Part shown: one piece after another, positions 6,116 to 7,335 of the stretch | Layout: each line of letters opens with the position of its first letter | Position numbering within the stretch: the stretch's first letter is position 1 | Assembly (NCBI GenBank): GCA_947372575.1 | Contig: CANBUF010000085.1 | Span: 1 to 7,335, forward strand | Direction: 5' to 3' | DNA length: 7,335 nt | DNA from: Alcaligenaceae bacterium | GTDB taxonomy: Bacteria; Pseudomonadota; Gammaproteobacteria; Burkholderiales; Burkholderiaceae | The notes under the pieces: generated by a model | What the model saw: only the letters and a program-made list of their open reading frames with translations | Database searches by the model: none | What the model was told of the DNA's origin: nothing | Made by a program: the position numbers and the translations under genes

Positions 6116-6913
6116 ATGTCAGACACACCAGTTTTTACTTTGCATCAGGGCACCCGGCCGCTGCTGGTTTCGATCCCGCACTGCGGCACGCACATTCCTG
6201 AGGATATCCAGGCGCAATTACTGCCGCTTGCACGCGACGTACGGGACACCGACTGGCACCTGCCGATCCTGTATGACTTTGCACGCGAGATGGGTGCGTC
6301 CATCCTCCAGGCAAATATGTCGCGCTATGTGATCGATCTGAACCGTCCCATTGATCAGACCAATCTCTACCCGGGCCAGGACACCACACTACTGTGTCCC
6401 ATCGACAACTTTGATCGCGAACCACTCTATCCCGAAGGCAAAACGCCCACACAGGACGAAATCAACCGTCGGCGTGCGCTCTACTGGCAGCCTTATCACG
6501 ACGCACTTGCAGGTGAAATCGCGCGCTTGCGTGGATTGCACGGTCAGATGGTCCTGTGGGATGCCCATTCCATTCGCTCAGTTTTGCCAAGGTTTTTTGA
6601 AGGCAAACTCACTGATCTGAACCTCGGAACAGCGGGTGGCAAAAGCTGTGATCCCGGACTGGCAGCCGCAGTCACGGCGTGCGCAGAGGCCGACACGCGA
6701 CATACATCGGTTCTGAATGGCAGATTCACTGGGGGCACCATCACGCGCCAGTATGGGCAGCCAGCGACGGGGGTGCACGCGATCCAGCTAGAGATGACCT
6801 GGAGTTCGTATATGAATGAGCTTGCGCCCTACAACTACTTGCCAGACACCGCAGCAAACGTTCAACCTGTGTTGAAACAGATGCTGCAGCGCTGTGTGGA
6901 CTGGAAGTTTTAA
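6116..6913 (+). CDS. hutG: N-formylglutamate amidohydrolase (HutG-like deformylase)
   Basis: The 265-residue cytoplasmic product, of normal family length, matches N-formylglutamate deformylase, which splits N-formyl-L-glutamate into formate and glutamate at the end of the five-step (HutF/HutG) histidine degradation route. Characteristic segments are VSIPHCGTHIP (18-28), RDTDWHLPILYD (43-54), SRYVIDLNRP (69-78), NLYPGQDTTLLCP (83-95), LWDAHSIRS (147-155) and a C-terminal block with GGTITRQYG (206-214) and GVHAIQLEMTWSSYM (219-233). The conserved H22, D46, D149, H151, H221 and E226 are likely active-site residues by their position in these motifs. No other hut gene (hutH, hutU, hutI, hutF) is present, so the gene is either a detached part of the pathway or serves another N-formyl amino acid. 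It converges on an amidase gene with two bases between the stop codons. Family call is strong; exact substrate is less sure. Confidence 0.92.
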   Translation: MSDTPVFTLHQGTRPLLVSIPHCGTHIPEDIQAQLLPLARDVRDTDWHLPILYDFAREMGASILQANMSRYVIDLNRPIDQTNLYPGQDTTLLCPIDNFDREPLYPEGKTPTQDEINRRRALYWQPYHDALAGEIARLRGLHGQMVLWDAHSIRSVLPRFFEGKLTDLNLGTAGGKSCDPGLAAAVTACAEADTRHTSVLNGRFTGGTITRQYGQPATGVHAIQLEMTWSSYMNELAPYNYLPDTAANVQPVLKQMLQRCVDWKF

Positions 6914-6915
6914 GC

Positions 6916-7335
6916 TTACAAACCAAGTGCAGACAAATCAGGGCGCTTGAGGTGCCAGTCTGTCACTTGCTGAAAGGCGATCCCGATCTTGACCATCGTC
7001 GCGTCATCGAAGGGCTTGCCCAGCAGCTGCATACCAATCGGCATGCCATTATCAGCAAAGCCAGCAGGCAGTGACATGCCACAGGCACCGAGATAGTTAC
7101 CCGCGCGCGTGAAGGCGGCCATGGGTGTGGTGGCCTCATCGACCTCAGTCAGCGCCATCGCCCCCATCGGTGCGCACGGGCTGAGCAGTGCGTCGACATT
7201 GCTCATCCAATCCGTCCAGGCAGCAATCGCCTGGCGATGCGCGGCCAGCGCACTGATATAGTCGGCCGCTGAAATCTTGGCTCCAGACTGCACACGTTTA
7301 CGGACAAACTCTCCAAATGGGCGGCTGGCATCATC
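6916..7335 (-). CDS. Amidase signature family protein, C-terminal part (5' end outside window)
   Basis: The minus-strand frame is open to the right edge, giving 139 visible C-terminal residues; GTG at 7293 is an internal Val codon because the upstream codons (DDASRPFGEFVRKR) continue the family pattern. Recognisable segments are ISAADYISALAAHR, VDALLSPCAP, NYLGACGMSLPAGF and GMPIGMQLLGKPFDDATM, typical of the end of amidase-signature enzymes. The Ser-cisSer-Lys catalytic triad and its Gly/Ser-rich signature lie further upstream, outside the window, so activity cannot be judged. Members hydrolyse carboxamides or act as the GatA subunit of glutamyl-tRNA amidotransferase. The TRAGNYLGACGMSLP segment resembles stand-alone amidases more than the DIFT.PANLAGLP form that I associate with GatA, so a general amidase is preferred. 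Substrate unknown. Its stop codon is two bases from that of hutG. Confidence 0.85.
   Translation of the reverse strand, partial: DDASRPFGEFVRKRVQSGAKISAADYISALAAHRQAIAAWTDWMSNVDALLSPCAPMGAMALTEVDEATTPMAAFTRAGNYLGACGMSLPAGFADNGMPIGMQLLGKPFDDATMVKIGIAFQQVTDWHLKRPDLSALGL

Noticed and set aside
6916..7335. Reading the amidase fragment as GatA, which would fit the predicted non-discriminating AspRS.
   Set aside because: The visible C-terminal motifs fit stand-alone amidases better, and the neighbours are not gatB or gatC; the decisive upstream part is outside the window.
1..7335. tRNA or rRNA genes, CRISPR repeats, insertion sequences or prophage genes.
   Set aside because: No cloverleaf-like sequence, regularly spaced repeats, transposase motifs or terminal inverted repeats were seen in the gaps, and almost all the sequence is accounted for by recognised genes.

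Overview
The window carries eight protein-coding genes, two of them cut by the window edges, and looks like ordinary chromosomal DNA of a betaproteobacterium, most likely of the order Burkholderiales. The basis is the close resemblance of the aspartyl-tRNA synthetase to Burkholderia-type AspRS, and the gene order FmdB-type zinc ribbon, DUF502 membrane protein, aspS, with an endonuclease/exonuclease/phosphatase (EEP) gene and a ClsB-type gene just beyond. Base composition looks intermediate rather than strongly GC-rich. The taxonomic call is inference; no rRNA, tRNA, insertion sequence, phage gene or CRISPR array is visible.

Layout: (1) 2-334 (+), the last 110 codons of an EamA/DMT-type transporter. 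(2) 513-1769 (+), a two-domain phospholipase D-fold cardiolipin synthase of the ClsB type. (3) Convergent to it, 1859-2734 (-), an EEP-fold hydrolase like E. coli YbhP. (4) A 105-base gap with two stem-loops. (5) 2840-5874 (-), a compact block transcribed in the order fmdB-like zinc ribbon, DUF502 membrane protein, aspS, with gaps of 44 and 30 bases. (6) A 241-base divergent intergenic region that should hold promoters for both flanks. (7) 6116-6913 (+), an N-formylglutamate amidohydrolase (HutG-like). (8) 6916-7335 (-), the C-terminal part of an amidase-signature protein whose stop codon lies two bases from that of hutG.

Functionally the window combines translation (AspRS), envelope and phospholipid work (ClsB-like enzyme, DUF502 protein, perhaps the EEP hydrolase) and hydrolysis of amide/formyl bonds (HutG-like enzyme and amidase). 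AspRS carries His30 and Gly81, the residue pair linked to non-discriminating enzymes that also charge tRNA-Asn; this suggests a GatCAB transamidation route, which the window itself cannot confirm.

I do not see a convincing new biological system. The points that most merit a second look are the very long Ser/Gly/Ala tail of the FmdB-like protein, the perfect stem-loop abutting the start of the EEP gene, the lack of the nudB gene that I would expect after aspS, and the inverted orientation of clsB relative to its usual partner.
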